NCBI GenBank assembly: GCA_016744415.1
Contig: JADGEL010000003.1
Location: forward strand, 186,001-250,000
From: Flavobacteriaceae bacterium
GTDB taxonomy: Bacteria > Bacteroidota > Bacteroidia > Flavobacteriales > Flavobacteriaceae
Length of the DNA stretch: 64,000 bases
Direction: 5' to 3'
Shown: in pieces, positions 24,999 to 33,236 of the stretch
Layout of the letters: every line of letters begins with the position of its first letter
Position numbering within the stretch: position 1 is the first letter of the stretch
Notes under the pieces: model-generated
The model's database searches: none
Seen by the model: the letters and a program-made list of their open reading frames with translations, nothing else
Told to the model about the DNA's origin: nothing
Translations under genes and position numbers: made by a program

Positions 24999-25550
24999 AT
25001 GAACAATTTAATTACACTCGCAATCTTATTATCAACATTCTCATTAAGTACAAACCAACCGCAAACAGATACTACTTTAGAAAAAAGTGTAGATGAAAAA
25101 CCTGTTACCTTTAAAGAGTTTTCTGTAAATCATGAGGATTACACACTACATTTCAGTTTAGAAAAAGGGAAAGGCCTTAAGCATATATTGGTTGTTGCAA
25201 TTGAATTACATAACAATTCTTACTTTGTTTCTCCAAACTCTAAAAGAGATTTTAAAGGAAAATTTAGAGGAGATTTTGGAGCAACGGAAAACATTGATTT
25301 CTATGGTGATTTTGTAGAAACTCCGTTATCAGTCGAAGTCTTTGATACTCACCCTTATGTTAGAGGTACTGTTAATTGGGTACGAGAAAAAACCATCTAT
25401 AAGCAGCCATTACTACTAAAAACACAAGAGTATTTTCAAGTGTATGGTAGAATTATATTCACAATTGAACCTCGTTGTACTTTAGAACAGATTCCTTTTT
25501 CAATAGTTCATGAAAATGGAGAATTGGTATTTGTTGAGCCTAAATGTTGA
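24999..25550 (+). CDS. Secreted protein of unknown function, divergent from the winged-helix regulator
   Basis: This 183-residue protein has an N-terminal signal-like stretch (NLITLAILLSTFSLS) and a β-rich mature part, with VTFKEFSVNHEDYTLHFSL and a late pair of cysteines in EPRCTLEQI and VEPKC. No family is recognised. The 144-base divergent gap to the membrane-anchored regulator suggests it may be the regulator's target or its periplasmic sensor partner. A weak inverted repeat at 25553-25573 (ATAGAA/TTCTAT) follows it, before the convergent cytochrome gene. Confidence 0.65.
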   Translation: MNNLITLAILLSTFSLSTNQPQTDTTLEKSVDEKPVTFKEFSVNHEDYTLHFSLEKGKGLKHILVVAIELHNNSYFVSPNSKRDFKGKFRGDFGATENIDFYGDFVETPLSVEVFDTHPYVRGTVNWVREKTIYKQPLLLKTQEYFQVYGRIIFTIEPRCTLEQIPFSIVHENGELVFVEPKC

Positions 25551-25594
25551 AAATAGAATAATGTATGTTCTATATTTAAATTTAATATGCTAAA

Positions 25595-26008
25595 CTATTT
25601 AGTATTCAATTCATCTACATATATCATATAGGTAGCAATAGCATCTAACTCTTCATCAGTAATGTTTTTTAAAAAACCGTCAATATTCTCTTGCATTATT
25701 GCGACTTGACTTGTTATAGTATCGACGATAGGGGCTGAATTCCCTTTTAAAAATGCAACAATATCAGCATTACTTTCTTTGTAAGCATGCATAATATCAA
25801 CAACCGATGGCCCAATTTTCTTTTTATTTACAGCATGACAGGTGATACAAGTTTTTTCTGAAAACAATCGATTTCCAAAAAATATTTTTGAATCTCGGCT
25901 TAATTCTGGGCGCTCAGTAGTATTATTTTCAGTATTATTTTCTGTTTTTTTATCTGTAGTACAGCTGTTCAGTGCAAGGATTACTGCAAGAAATAAAAAT
26001 AAGCGCAT
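25595..26008 (-). CDS. c-type cytochrome lipoprotein, single heme
   Basis: This 137-residue lipoprotein has a lipobox near ILALNSC, an acidic and Asn/Thr-rich linker, then a cytochrome c domain with CITCH (FSEKTCITCHAVNKKKIGPS) and a distal Met candidate in VAIMQENIDG. The pattern KIGPS after the heme is typical of class I cytochromes. It would carry electrons at the periplasmic side. No FNR-like box lies upstream, so it is not linked to the island at 6-14 kb by promoter. Confidence 0.87.
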   Translation of the reverse strand: MRLFLFLAVILALNSCTTDKKTENNTENNTTERPELSRDSKIFFGNRLFSEKTCITCHAVNKKKIGPSVVDIMHAYKESNADIVAFLKGNSAPIVDTITSQVAIMQENIDGFLKNITDEELDAIATYMIYVDELNTK

Positions 26009-26231
26009 AATAATTTTTTGAGTTTTTAATTTAAAAAAGAAAATTTGTCTAAAATAGATATTATTACGAGTATTAACAAATTAAGATTTTAATTTTTAAA
26101 AAGATACTTCACCCCACTACTTACACCTGAAACATAAGAGTTGGTATTTGTTGATGCTAAATTTTAGTTGACCTAAAATTATATCTAAACAGTTATAGCC
26201 TATCCCTAAATACTGATAGGCTTTTCATTAT

Positions 26232-27908
26232 TTATTGAACTATTACCTTAAAAGCCAAAGCACCGCTTTCTGCTTTAATTGAAATTAAGTAGATTCCGGT
26301 ATTTAGTTTATGTCCTTTATAGTTTGTTCCGTTCCAAATAATATTTTGTTTACCAATTACTTCTTTATTCAACAATGTATTTATTTTTCTCCCCAATAAA
26401 TCAAATACATCTATTACAACATGTTCTTTGTTTTTTAAAGAAAATGAAATAGTTGTTTCTTCACTAAAAGGATTTGGGTAATTTTTATAATTCAAATTAT
26501 TAACCGTTTCATTATCTATATTCAAAACATCTGAAGATGTAATATGTGTATAATAAACATCTTGTCCTCCATTTATAGTATTTGCCCAAGCTAAATGTAC
26601 ACCTCCGTTGTCTGAAACCATATCAAAATAGTCACCCATTTTATCCTGATTTGGGTACCCAATATTTGGATCAAATGCAATTGATAAAGCTTCATTATTT
26701 GACCAAGTATCTCCTTGACTAGTAGAAAAAGAATAATATAAAACTGATTCATTTGTCCCAGTTGAGGCATCACGAGTATCTAACCAAATCACATCAATAC
26801 GTCCATTTGGTGCAACAGACATTGTACCAAACCATTGATAATTATCTGTGCCAACATCTGTATTAATTCTTATTGGTGTATTAAAAGTTAGCCCTCCATT
26901 GGTGCTTTTTGCAAACATTACATCTGCAGGGTCACTATTAGAAGTGCGGTCAACCGTTGCCAATACATATACATTTCCATGCCCTACTTCTCCTGATATA
27001 TCAGTTGCTACCCACATTTGCCCCAATAACCCAACGGGGTTTACTGGCGAGCCACCACCTTTCAAATCTCCATCTAAATCAACAACTGCATATGAATCAA
27101 AAGCAACAGGAATACTGGTGTCTTTTGCTGTAGTTGACTTCACCACAATTAGTCCTGCAGCACTTGTCCCTGCAACGTATAATGTTCCATCTGCATCTAC
27201 AGCCATAGTGCCCCAGCGAGGTGCACCATCTATCTGCTCGCAACTTTCAAAACTGTCACACCCATCTGTAGAACGGGTGAAATCTTCTGAATCACAAAAG
27301 GAAAGGTTTCTATCCCAAAAAGAATAATTATTACCTGCTCCTATTCCGTTAGTCCTATCAATACTCATCCATTGTTTATCGCCACCTCTAGCTGATACTG
27401 GACTACCCCAGGTAAAACCACCATCTGTAATTCTATATACTTCACATTCATAAGGAGATAATAAACTATTGTAATAAAAATTACCATCAGCATCAAAATC
27501 TAATACAGGGTCAGTATGATAAACTCCTGGATCTAATACTCCCGGAAATGTCCATGTCAAACCCCCATCATTTGAATATCCAAAACCTGCTTGTCTAAAA
27601 TTACTAGTAACGGTATCAAACTGTCGCCAACCAATTACTATTCTATTTGGGTTGGTAGGATCAACAGCAATAGATGGTTCATTGGCAGCATCGCCAATAA
27701 TATCATTGCCATTAATATCAACATTTACTTGCGATGTAAAATAATCAGCACCACTAACACGGTACGCATAACTTTTCTGCATACTATCCTTTGATACATA
27801 TATATAGGTCTCTTCTTGCTGCTCTTTATACATCTCATCTTGTGAAAATATCATCCATGGTGTCATGAATAACAAGAAAATTAATTTGTAGCTATCTTTT
27901 CTTTTCAT
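26232..27908 (-). CDS. Secreted BNR/sialidase-fold-like protein with T9SS sorting domain
   Basis: This 558-residue protein has a signal peptide ending near MIFSQ. The middle holds repeated Asp-box-like turns (S-x-D-x-G-x-T-W, as in YSNDGGLTWTF and KSTNGGLTFNT), typical of BNR/sialidase-type β-propellers. The C-terminus has a T9SS type A sorting domain (NYPNPFSEETTISFSL ... GIYLISI). It would be exported and surface-attached or released by the gliding-linked secretion system. No catalytic residues of true sialidases can be assigned. The ATG at 27908 starts the signal peptide properly; an earlier start adds a non-signal stretch. Confidence 0.85.
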   Translation of the reverse strand: MKRKDSYKLIFLLFMTPWMIFSQDEMYKEQQEETYIYVSKDSMQKSYAYRVSGADYFTSQVNVDINGNDIIGDAANEPSIAVDPTNPNRIVIGWRQFDTVTSNFRQAGFGYSNDGGLTWTFPGVLDPGVYHTDPVLDFDADGNFYYNSLLSPYECEVYRITDGGFTWGSPVSARGGDKQWMSIDRTNGIGAGNNYSFWDRNLSFCDSEDFTRSTDGCDSFESCEQIDGAPRWGTMAVDADGTLYVAGTSAAGLIVVKSTTAKDTSIPVAFDSYAVVDLDGDLKGGGSPVNPVGLLGQMWVATDISGEVGHGNVYVLATVDRTSNSDPADVMFAKSTNGGLTFNTPIRINTDVGTDNYQWFGTMSVAPNGRIDVIWLDTRDASTGTNESVLYYSFSTSQGDTWSNNEALSIAFDPNIGYPNQDKMGDYFDMVSDNGGVHLAWANTINGGQDVYYTHITSSDVLNIDNETVNNLNYKNYPNPFSEETTISFSLKNKEHVVIDVFDLLGRKINTLLNKEVIGKQNIIWNGTNYKGHKLNTGIYLISIKAESGALAFKVIVQ

Positions 27909-28168
27909 AGAATAATTATTTGATATTAAGTTTATTGGGAAAACTATACTCAAAATCACTTTTTGACTAACAGTAAATATATAGATTGCCTAATACTTAT
28001 TTTATGATAATTATCATAGCTATTAATTTACCAGTAAATTAATTAACATAATCTCACTACTTTTAGATGATAATACCATGTAGTAAAAATTTTTGTTTTT
28101 ATAAAAGTTTACTATCTTCACATCATCAAACAAAATAAACCTTCAAAATAAAAAACGCTCCAGAACAC

Positions 28169-30355
28169 ATGCCAACAAAAAACAAATTCGGTGCTTTTGC
28201 TGGTGTATTTACACCATCAATTCTTACTATTTTAGGAGTTATCATGTATATGCGTTTGGGTTGGGTTGTTGGTAATGCAGGACTCTTTGGCGCCATTGCT
28301 ATCATCATCATTGCACATGTTATTGCAGTTACAACTGGCTTAAGTGTTTCTTCAGTTGCTACAGATAAAAAGATTGGTGCTGGTGGAATCTATTACGTGC
28401 TTTCTCGCAGTATGGGGATCCCTATTGGCGGTTCTATTGGTATTGCGTTGTTTATTGGAACAGCATTTTCAATTGCACTTTATTTAATTGGTTTTTCCGA
28501 AAGCTTGAATGGTTATTTTGGTTTCGGAATGACTATAAATGACATTAGACTTACAGGCTCCATAGCACTTGTATCTATAACTATTATTGCATTGATTAGT
28601 ACTTCATTTGCTTTAAAAACACAATTTATAATTCTAGCTGCTATTGTCATTTCATTGGTCTCTATCTTTTTTGGAACATCACAGTTTGTTCCTGAAACTG
28701 TTCATCTACTGCCTAACAATACTACTGTTCCATTAGAAGTTGTATTTGCCATTTTCTTTCCAGCAGTCACTGGATTTACAGCAGGTATAGCGATGAGTGG
28801 AGATTTAGACAATCCAAAAAAATCTATTCCTATAGGCACACTTTCAGCTATTGGTGTTGGACTCATTATTTATATTGCTCTTGCTATTTTTATTGCTTTT
28901 AATGTAGATGCTGAAGTGCTAAAAACTGATCATAATTTCTTAATGAAAATAGCCCTCTTTGCTCCTGCTGTTGTAGCTGGTATTTGGGGAGCTACCCTAT
29001 CTTCTGCATTGGGCGGGATTTTAGGTGGCCCCAGAATATTACAAGCCATGTCTATCGATAAAGTTACTCCAAAGTTATTTGGTAAAGGACGTGGTAAAAA
29101 CAACGAACCCATAAGAGCATTGTTTGTGGTTTTTGTAATTGCCGAAGCTGGTATTTTAATCGGAGAACTCGATGTTATTGCTCGTATCGTTTCTATGTTT
29201 TATTTAGCAGCCTACGGATTTATAAATATTTCCTACTTTTTAGAGAGTTGGGCAAACCCAGATTTTCAGCCAACCTTTAAAATAAAACGTTGGATTGGGC
29301 TTCTTGGTTTTATCGCTTGTTTTGGAGTGATGTTTAAGTTAGATATGTTTGCTATGATTGTAGCCCTTACAGTTATTGGCGTGCTTTATACAGGATTGCA
29401 ACGCAAAGAAGTCAAGCTGCAATCTAACGATGTATGGCGTAGTGTTTGGGAAAATGTAGTTAATAAAGGACTCAAAAGAATTGATGCTAAAGTTGATGAA
29501 AACGCCAATTGGAACCCAAATATTATTTTATTTTCTGGTCAAAGTGAACATCAAAAATACTTGTTAGAATTAAGTAAAACAGTTTCTGGACGTACAGGAG
29601 TTGTAACCAATTTTAAATTAATTCTCGACAAAACAAATAGTAAACCGCCACTAAAAAAAACGGAACAAGTTGTACAAAATAACACCTTTAAAGACCTAGG
29701 TATTTTTGCAAGGCAAATTAAAGTTGATAATATTTATAATGGAATTACAAACATTGCATCTACTTTTGGGTTTTCTGGTGTAGAACCCAATACAATTATG
29801 ATGGGTTGGCCAAAAGGGTTAGAGAATTCAACCGAATATGCTAAAATGACTGAGGCTCTCTTGCACTTAGATTACAACCTTCTCTATTTAGATTTTGACC
29901 ATAAAACAAAATTTGGCAGCTACAATACAGTAGATTTATGGTGGAGAGAAACCGACAGTAAAAATGCCGAAATGATGTTGAATATTGCACGTTTTATCAT
30001 TGCTTCTCAAAAGTGGAACAAAACAAACATCAGAGTACTCTTTGTAAATAACAACAATGTTGACAAAACAACTATCTACTCCAAAATAAGTAAGCTGGTA
30101 GAAGATTTAAGAGTAAATGTTGCTATCAAAATAATCAACAATGCAGTAGAACAAAAACCTTTTTACGACCTCATTGAAGAGCAATCCATACATACCGATT
30201 TAACTTTGGTAGGTATCCCTAACTATCAAATTGAAAAGCAAACAGAGTTTGTGCTAAAAACAAATCAGCTATTTGAATCAATCGGATCAACTCTTATGGT
30301 AAAGGCTGCTAATAATTTTAATGTGCTGGACTTAAACTTTATCAATCAAAAATAA
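28169..30355 (+). CDS. SLC12-like cation-chloride cotransporter-type APC permease
   Basis: This 728-residue protein has an APC-type membrane domain (about 1-410, near 12 helices). It opens with KFGAFAGVFTPSILTILGV and MYMRLGWVVG, motifs shared with eukaryotic Na-K-Cl cotransporters. A cytoplasmic C-terminal domain of about 300 residues follows, also as in that family (GWPKGLEN, DLWWRETDSKNAEMML). It likely moves cations with chloride, or amino acids; the transported ion is not fixed by the sequence. No partner gene is adjacent. Confidence 0.87.
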   Translation: MPTKNKFGAFAGVFTPSILTILGVIMYMRLGWVVGNAGLFGAIAIIIIAHVIAVTTGLSVSSVATDKKIGAGGIYYVLSRSMGIPIGGSIGIALFIGTAFSIALYLIGFSESLNGYFGFGMTINDIRLTGSIALVSITIIALISTSFALKTQFIILAAIVISLVSIFFGTSQFVPETVHLLPNNTTVPLEVVFAIFFPAVTGFTAGIAMSGDLDNPKKSIPIGTLSAIGVGLIIYIALAIFIAFNVDAEVLKTDHNFLMKIALFAPAVVAGIWGATLSSALGGILGGPRILQAMSIDKVTPKLFGKGRGKNNEPIRALFVVFVIAEAGILIGELDVIARIVSMFYLAAYGFINISYFLESWANPDFQPTFKIKRWIGLLGFIACFGVMFKLDMFAMIVALTVIGVLYTGLQRKEVKLQSNDVWRSVWENVVNKGLKRIDAKVDENANWNPNIILFSGQSEHQKYLLELSKTVSGRTGVVTNFKLILDKTNSKPPLKKTEQVVQNNTFKDLGIFARQIKVDNIYNGITNIASTFGFSGVEPNTIMMGWPKGLENSTEYAKMTEALLHLDYNLLYLDFDHKTKFGSYNTVDLWWRETDSKNAEMMLNIARFIIASQKWNKTNIRVLFVNNNNVDKTTIYSKISKLVEDLRVNVAIKIINNAVEQKPFYDLIEEQSIHTDLTLVGIPNYQIEKQTEFVLKTNQLFESIGSTLMVKAANNFNVLDLNFINQK

Positions 30356-30456
30356 TTTATGCTTTTGCTTACTCTGCCTTAGGTTGAATGAAGTCTATTT
30401 AAAACAAACTTACTATCCAACAATGCTCATGTTCTAATGATGTGTTTATAAATAAA

Positions 30457-30485
30457 AGTAGCTCCAAATTAAATTCAGAGCTACT
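30457..30485. terminator. Hairpin between convergent transporter and secreted-protein genes
   Basis: AGTAGCTC (30457-30464) pairs with GAGCTACT (30478-30485) across a 13-base loop. It lies between the converging genes. No long T-run follows, so a terminator role is moderate in strength. Confidence 0.4.
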
Positions 30486-30532
30486 ACCAAAAGCGGTCAC
30501 ATTTAATACTTGATAATTAATTAAACAGTTGG

Positions 30533-31057
30533 CTAGCTTTGGATTTTTATTGTTTTAGTGCTTTTTTCTTTTCTAAGTTTAATCTGATATATTGTACTAG
30601 TTGACTTTCCTTCTTCATAGGTTATAACACATTTAATAGATTCATAATTCCACCCTGGGTTTTCCTTAACTATCTTAGCACTAATTTTATAAGGAAGTTT
30701 TATAGCTTCATACTTTTCAAAACTTTTTAAAACAGCTCCTTCTTTATCATATGTTGCAGTAATCGTATTATTATCATCTCTAAAAACAACATCATAAGTA
30801 CACTTTTTATCTAAATTATAACAAGGTTGTTCAGTGATATCATAGTCAGCAACCATTTTTTGAAAGGTCTTTATTTGAATAGAAAGATCTTGGTTGTAAA
30901 CAGCATTGACATAATTAAAATTTGCAATAGTTTTTTTTGATGTGGTATAAGTAAGGTTTTTAACATCAAAACTAACATCTACATATGCAATTTCATTTTG
31001 TGAAAACAAACACAATGTCAGTAATAAAGTAACTGAAGTAATCATAATTTTTTTCAT
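30533..31057 (-). CDS. Secreted protein of unknown function
   Basis: This 174-residue protein has a signal peptide (MKKIMITSVTLLLTLCLFSQ). The mature part is β-rich, with two nearby cysteines (EQPCYNLDKKCTY) that could form a disulfide. The C-terminal YQIKLRKEKSTKTIKI looks like a final strand. No family is recognised, and no operon partner is adjacent. Its promoter is not clear from sequence. Confidence 0.6.
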   Translation of the reverse strand: MKKIMITSVTLLLTLCLFSQNEIAYVDVSFDVKNLTYTTSKKTIANFNYVNAVYNQDLSIQIKTFQKMVADYDITEQPCYNLDKKCTYDVVFRDDNNTITATYDKEGAVLKSFEKYEAIKLPYKISAKIVKENPGWNYESIKCVITYEEGKSTSTIYQIKLRKEKSTKTIKIQS

Positions 31058-31246
31058 AGCAGTAAAATTTAATTTAGTTAAACTTTTTGATTAAGAATAT
31101 AGTTGTAAAAACAAACCATAATTTTTAATTTCTTAACAAAGATGAATAATAATAATTGTTGCAACCAAATTTTGGCAATAGACAAATGATGAACATTTTA
31201 GAATTAAAACACTTTAAAGAGCAGTGAATAAAAAGAATTTCAAAGT

Positions 31247-33025
31247 TTATAAACTTTGAATAAAAACATCTAAATCATCATCTTTAGATAAGTTTATTTT
31301 TTTCCTAAGTCGGTACCGGCTTGTATTTAATGAAGATAAAGTAATATTTTGCAAGGTAGATATTTGATAGCTATCTATTTTTAATCGTATTAAAGAACAC
31401 AATCTTTTTTCGGTTTTTGTCAAGTTTGGAAACTGTGAATTAAGCTGGCTATAAAATGTATCACTCAATTTATCTAAACGCCTAAAAAAATCTTTTGTCT
31501 CTATATCAAAAGCTATTTTACTTTTAATTTCAGATTCAAAACTATTCAACATTTTTTTTCGTTGACGTCCTTTGGTGCCTTTTAAATCATCAAGCTTTTG
31601 TGCCAACACTTTTGCCCATTCTTGATTTTGAGTTAAGTTAATTGCAAAATCTGATAAATCTCTTTCTTTTGATCTTATGTCTGATTTTAATTGTTTATTT
31701 CGCAAAACTGTCAACCTCATTTCTTGTTCGGCTAATAGCTGTTTGTCTCTAGCATTAACAATTAACTGTCTTCTTCTTAAAAATAAAGAGCTTAAAAACC
31801 CTAAAAATGAAAGTGATAAAATGGCTAGTATCCAAAGCTTTAATTGTTGGCTACGTATTATAGTTTCTTTCTGTATCTTATCTATTTCAAATTGTAATGC
31901 TATTCTATCTAAAGATATTGTATTTAATTCATCACGCCATTTACTATCAGCAATCTTTGATACAACACCTAAACTATCAGAAAAACGAATTCTTTTACTA
32001 GCAATCTCATATGCAGATTTATAATTATTTTGTGCAGTAAGCAATACCTCTTGAGTTTTAAAAAATTCTAATTTAGAGCTACTTCTAATCTCATTTTTAA
32101 ATTTTGGGTTTTCAAAAATCTCTTGTAATTCTATAAATGACTGATTAGCTTGAACAAGTAAATTAAGTTTAATTTCAGATTCAACCAATTGTGTACCAGC
32201 ACTAATTAGTCTTGGTATATCAAATTTATTAGACATTTCATTTTTAATCTGTTTATAGAGTTCATAGTTTTCCTTATAAAATATTAAAGCTTTTTCTGGT
32301 TGATTTTTTTCAATGTAAATATCTGCAATATTATCTCGAATACTACCAAGTAAAGTATGTCTAGGAAAATTTTCTTTAGTAATATCGTAGGCTCTGTTAA
32401 AGTAAATTAACGCCGAATCTAATTCTTTTTTTGTCCTATAAAAAAAGAGTCCATAATTATTCAAGGCAGATGGGTTAGATACAGAATTAAAACCTTTAAC
32501 AAACTTAATGTTCTTTTTATGAACTAAGTCAGCATTGATCAATTGTCCAAATTTTGCATAATTGCTAGCTTGTACACTATAAGCATAGGTTATCTTCACA
32601 TTTAGTTCTTCTTTTTCTAAAACAGTAAGAGAATCTTTTTTCTCATCATAATATTCAAAAAAGATATTATACCATTTAATAGAACTTTTAGGAAACCCTA
32701 TTTCCTTAAACCAATTCCCAGAATGTAAATAACTATGCATTTTAAATGCATGTTCTCCATCAATATAAGGCAGTAAATCTAATCTTTGAAAATGCTTAGT
32801 TAAATAGAACTGAAGCTCTTGTTCTGAAAATGAATCACGCCTGTAAGTCTTATATTCATTTTCAGGAAATGATTGTTCCATTATCTCGGTTATCTTCTCG
32901 TATTTAATAATTGCTTCATCACTAGAAATATTATTTTGTGCAATTAAGGGAGAATTAAAAATATAAAATAAAAGTGCTAATATTAGGTCAATTCGTATTT
33001 GAAAAAATGTATGTTTTATAATCAT
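31247..33025 (-). CDS. TPR-repeat membrane protein with LuxR-like C-terminal domain
   Basis: This 592-residue protein has a signal peptide, a long TPR-rich region (about 60-370), one membrane helix (LKLWILAILSLSFLGFLSSLF), a coiled-coil linker, and a C-terminal helix-turn-helix of LuxR type (LTKTEKRLCSLIRL ... SSLNTSRYRLRKKI). This layout is common in Bacteroidota one-component regulators that sense outside and bind DNA inside. The ATG at 33025 is used; two codons earlier there is only a TTG. The signal and targets are unknown. Confidence 0.82.
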   Translation of the reverse strand: MIIKHTFFQIRIDLILALLFYIFNSPLIAQNNISSDEAIIKYEKITEIMEQSFPENEYKTYRRDSFSEQELQFYLTKHFQRLDLLPYIDGEHAFKMHSYLHSGNWFKEIGFPKSSIKWYNIFFEYYDEKKDSLTVLEKEELNVKITYAYSVQASNYAKFGQLINADLVHKKNIKFVKGFNSVSNPSALNNYGLFFYRTKKELDSALIYFNRAYDITKENFPRHTLLGSIRDNIADIYIEKNQPEKALIFYKENYELYKQIKNEMSNKFDIPRLISAGTQLVESEIKLNLLVQANQSFIELQEIFENPKFKNEIRSSSKLEFFKTQEVLLTAQNNYKSAYEIASKRIRFSDSLGVVSKIADSKWRDELNTISLDRIALQFEIDKIQKETIIRSQQLKLWILAILSLSFLGFLSSLFLRRRQLIVNARDKQLLAEQEMRLTVLRNKQLKSDIRSKERDLSDFAINLTQNQEWAKVLAQKLDDLKGTKGRQRKKMLNSFESEIKSKIAFDIETKDFFRRLDKLSDTFYSQLNSQFPNLTKTEKRLCSLIRLKIDSYQISTLQNITLSSLNTSRYRLRKKINLSKDDDLDVFIQSL

Positions 33026-33236
33026 AGCCAATCAAATATAAGTAATTATTTCAACTTGACTTAATTCACATCTTAACAAATCACAATACAACACAGTAGT
33101 AATTTAGTAATCCAATCAATCAATTCTCAGACTTACACTTTAGTTTTTCTTACAATCAGCACATTAAAATTTTCATTATCCATTAAGATTTTCTTAAATT
33201 GTGCATCCTTATAATTTAAATAATTCTCAATAAAAT

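Noticed and set aside
26848-27327. Plus-strand frame of 159 codons opposite the T9SS BNR-like gene
   Set aside because: It is antisense to a clearly secreted, sorted protein and shows no recognisable feature.
33056-33069. TTGACTTAATTCAC, resembling the FNR-like box
   Set aside because: The right half lacks GTCAA and no -7 element lies 36 nt away in either direction.
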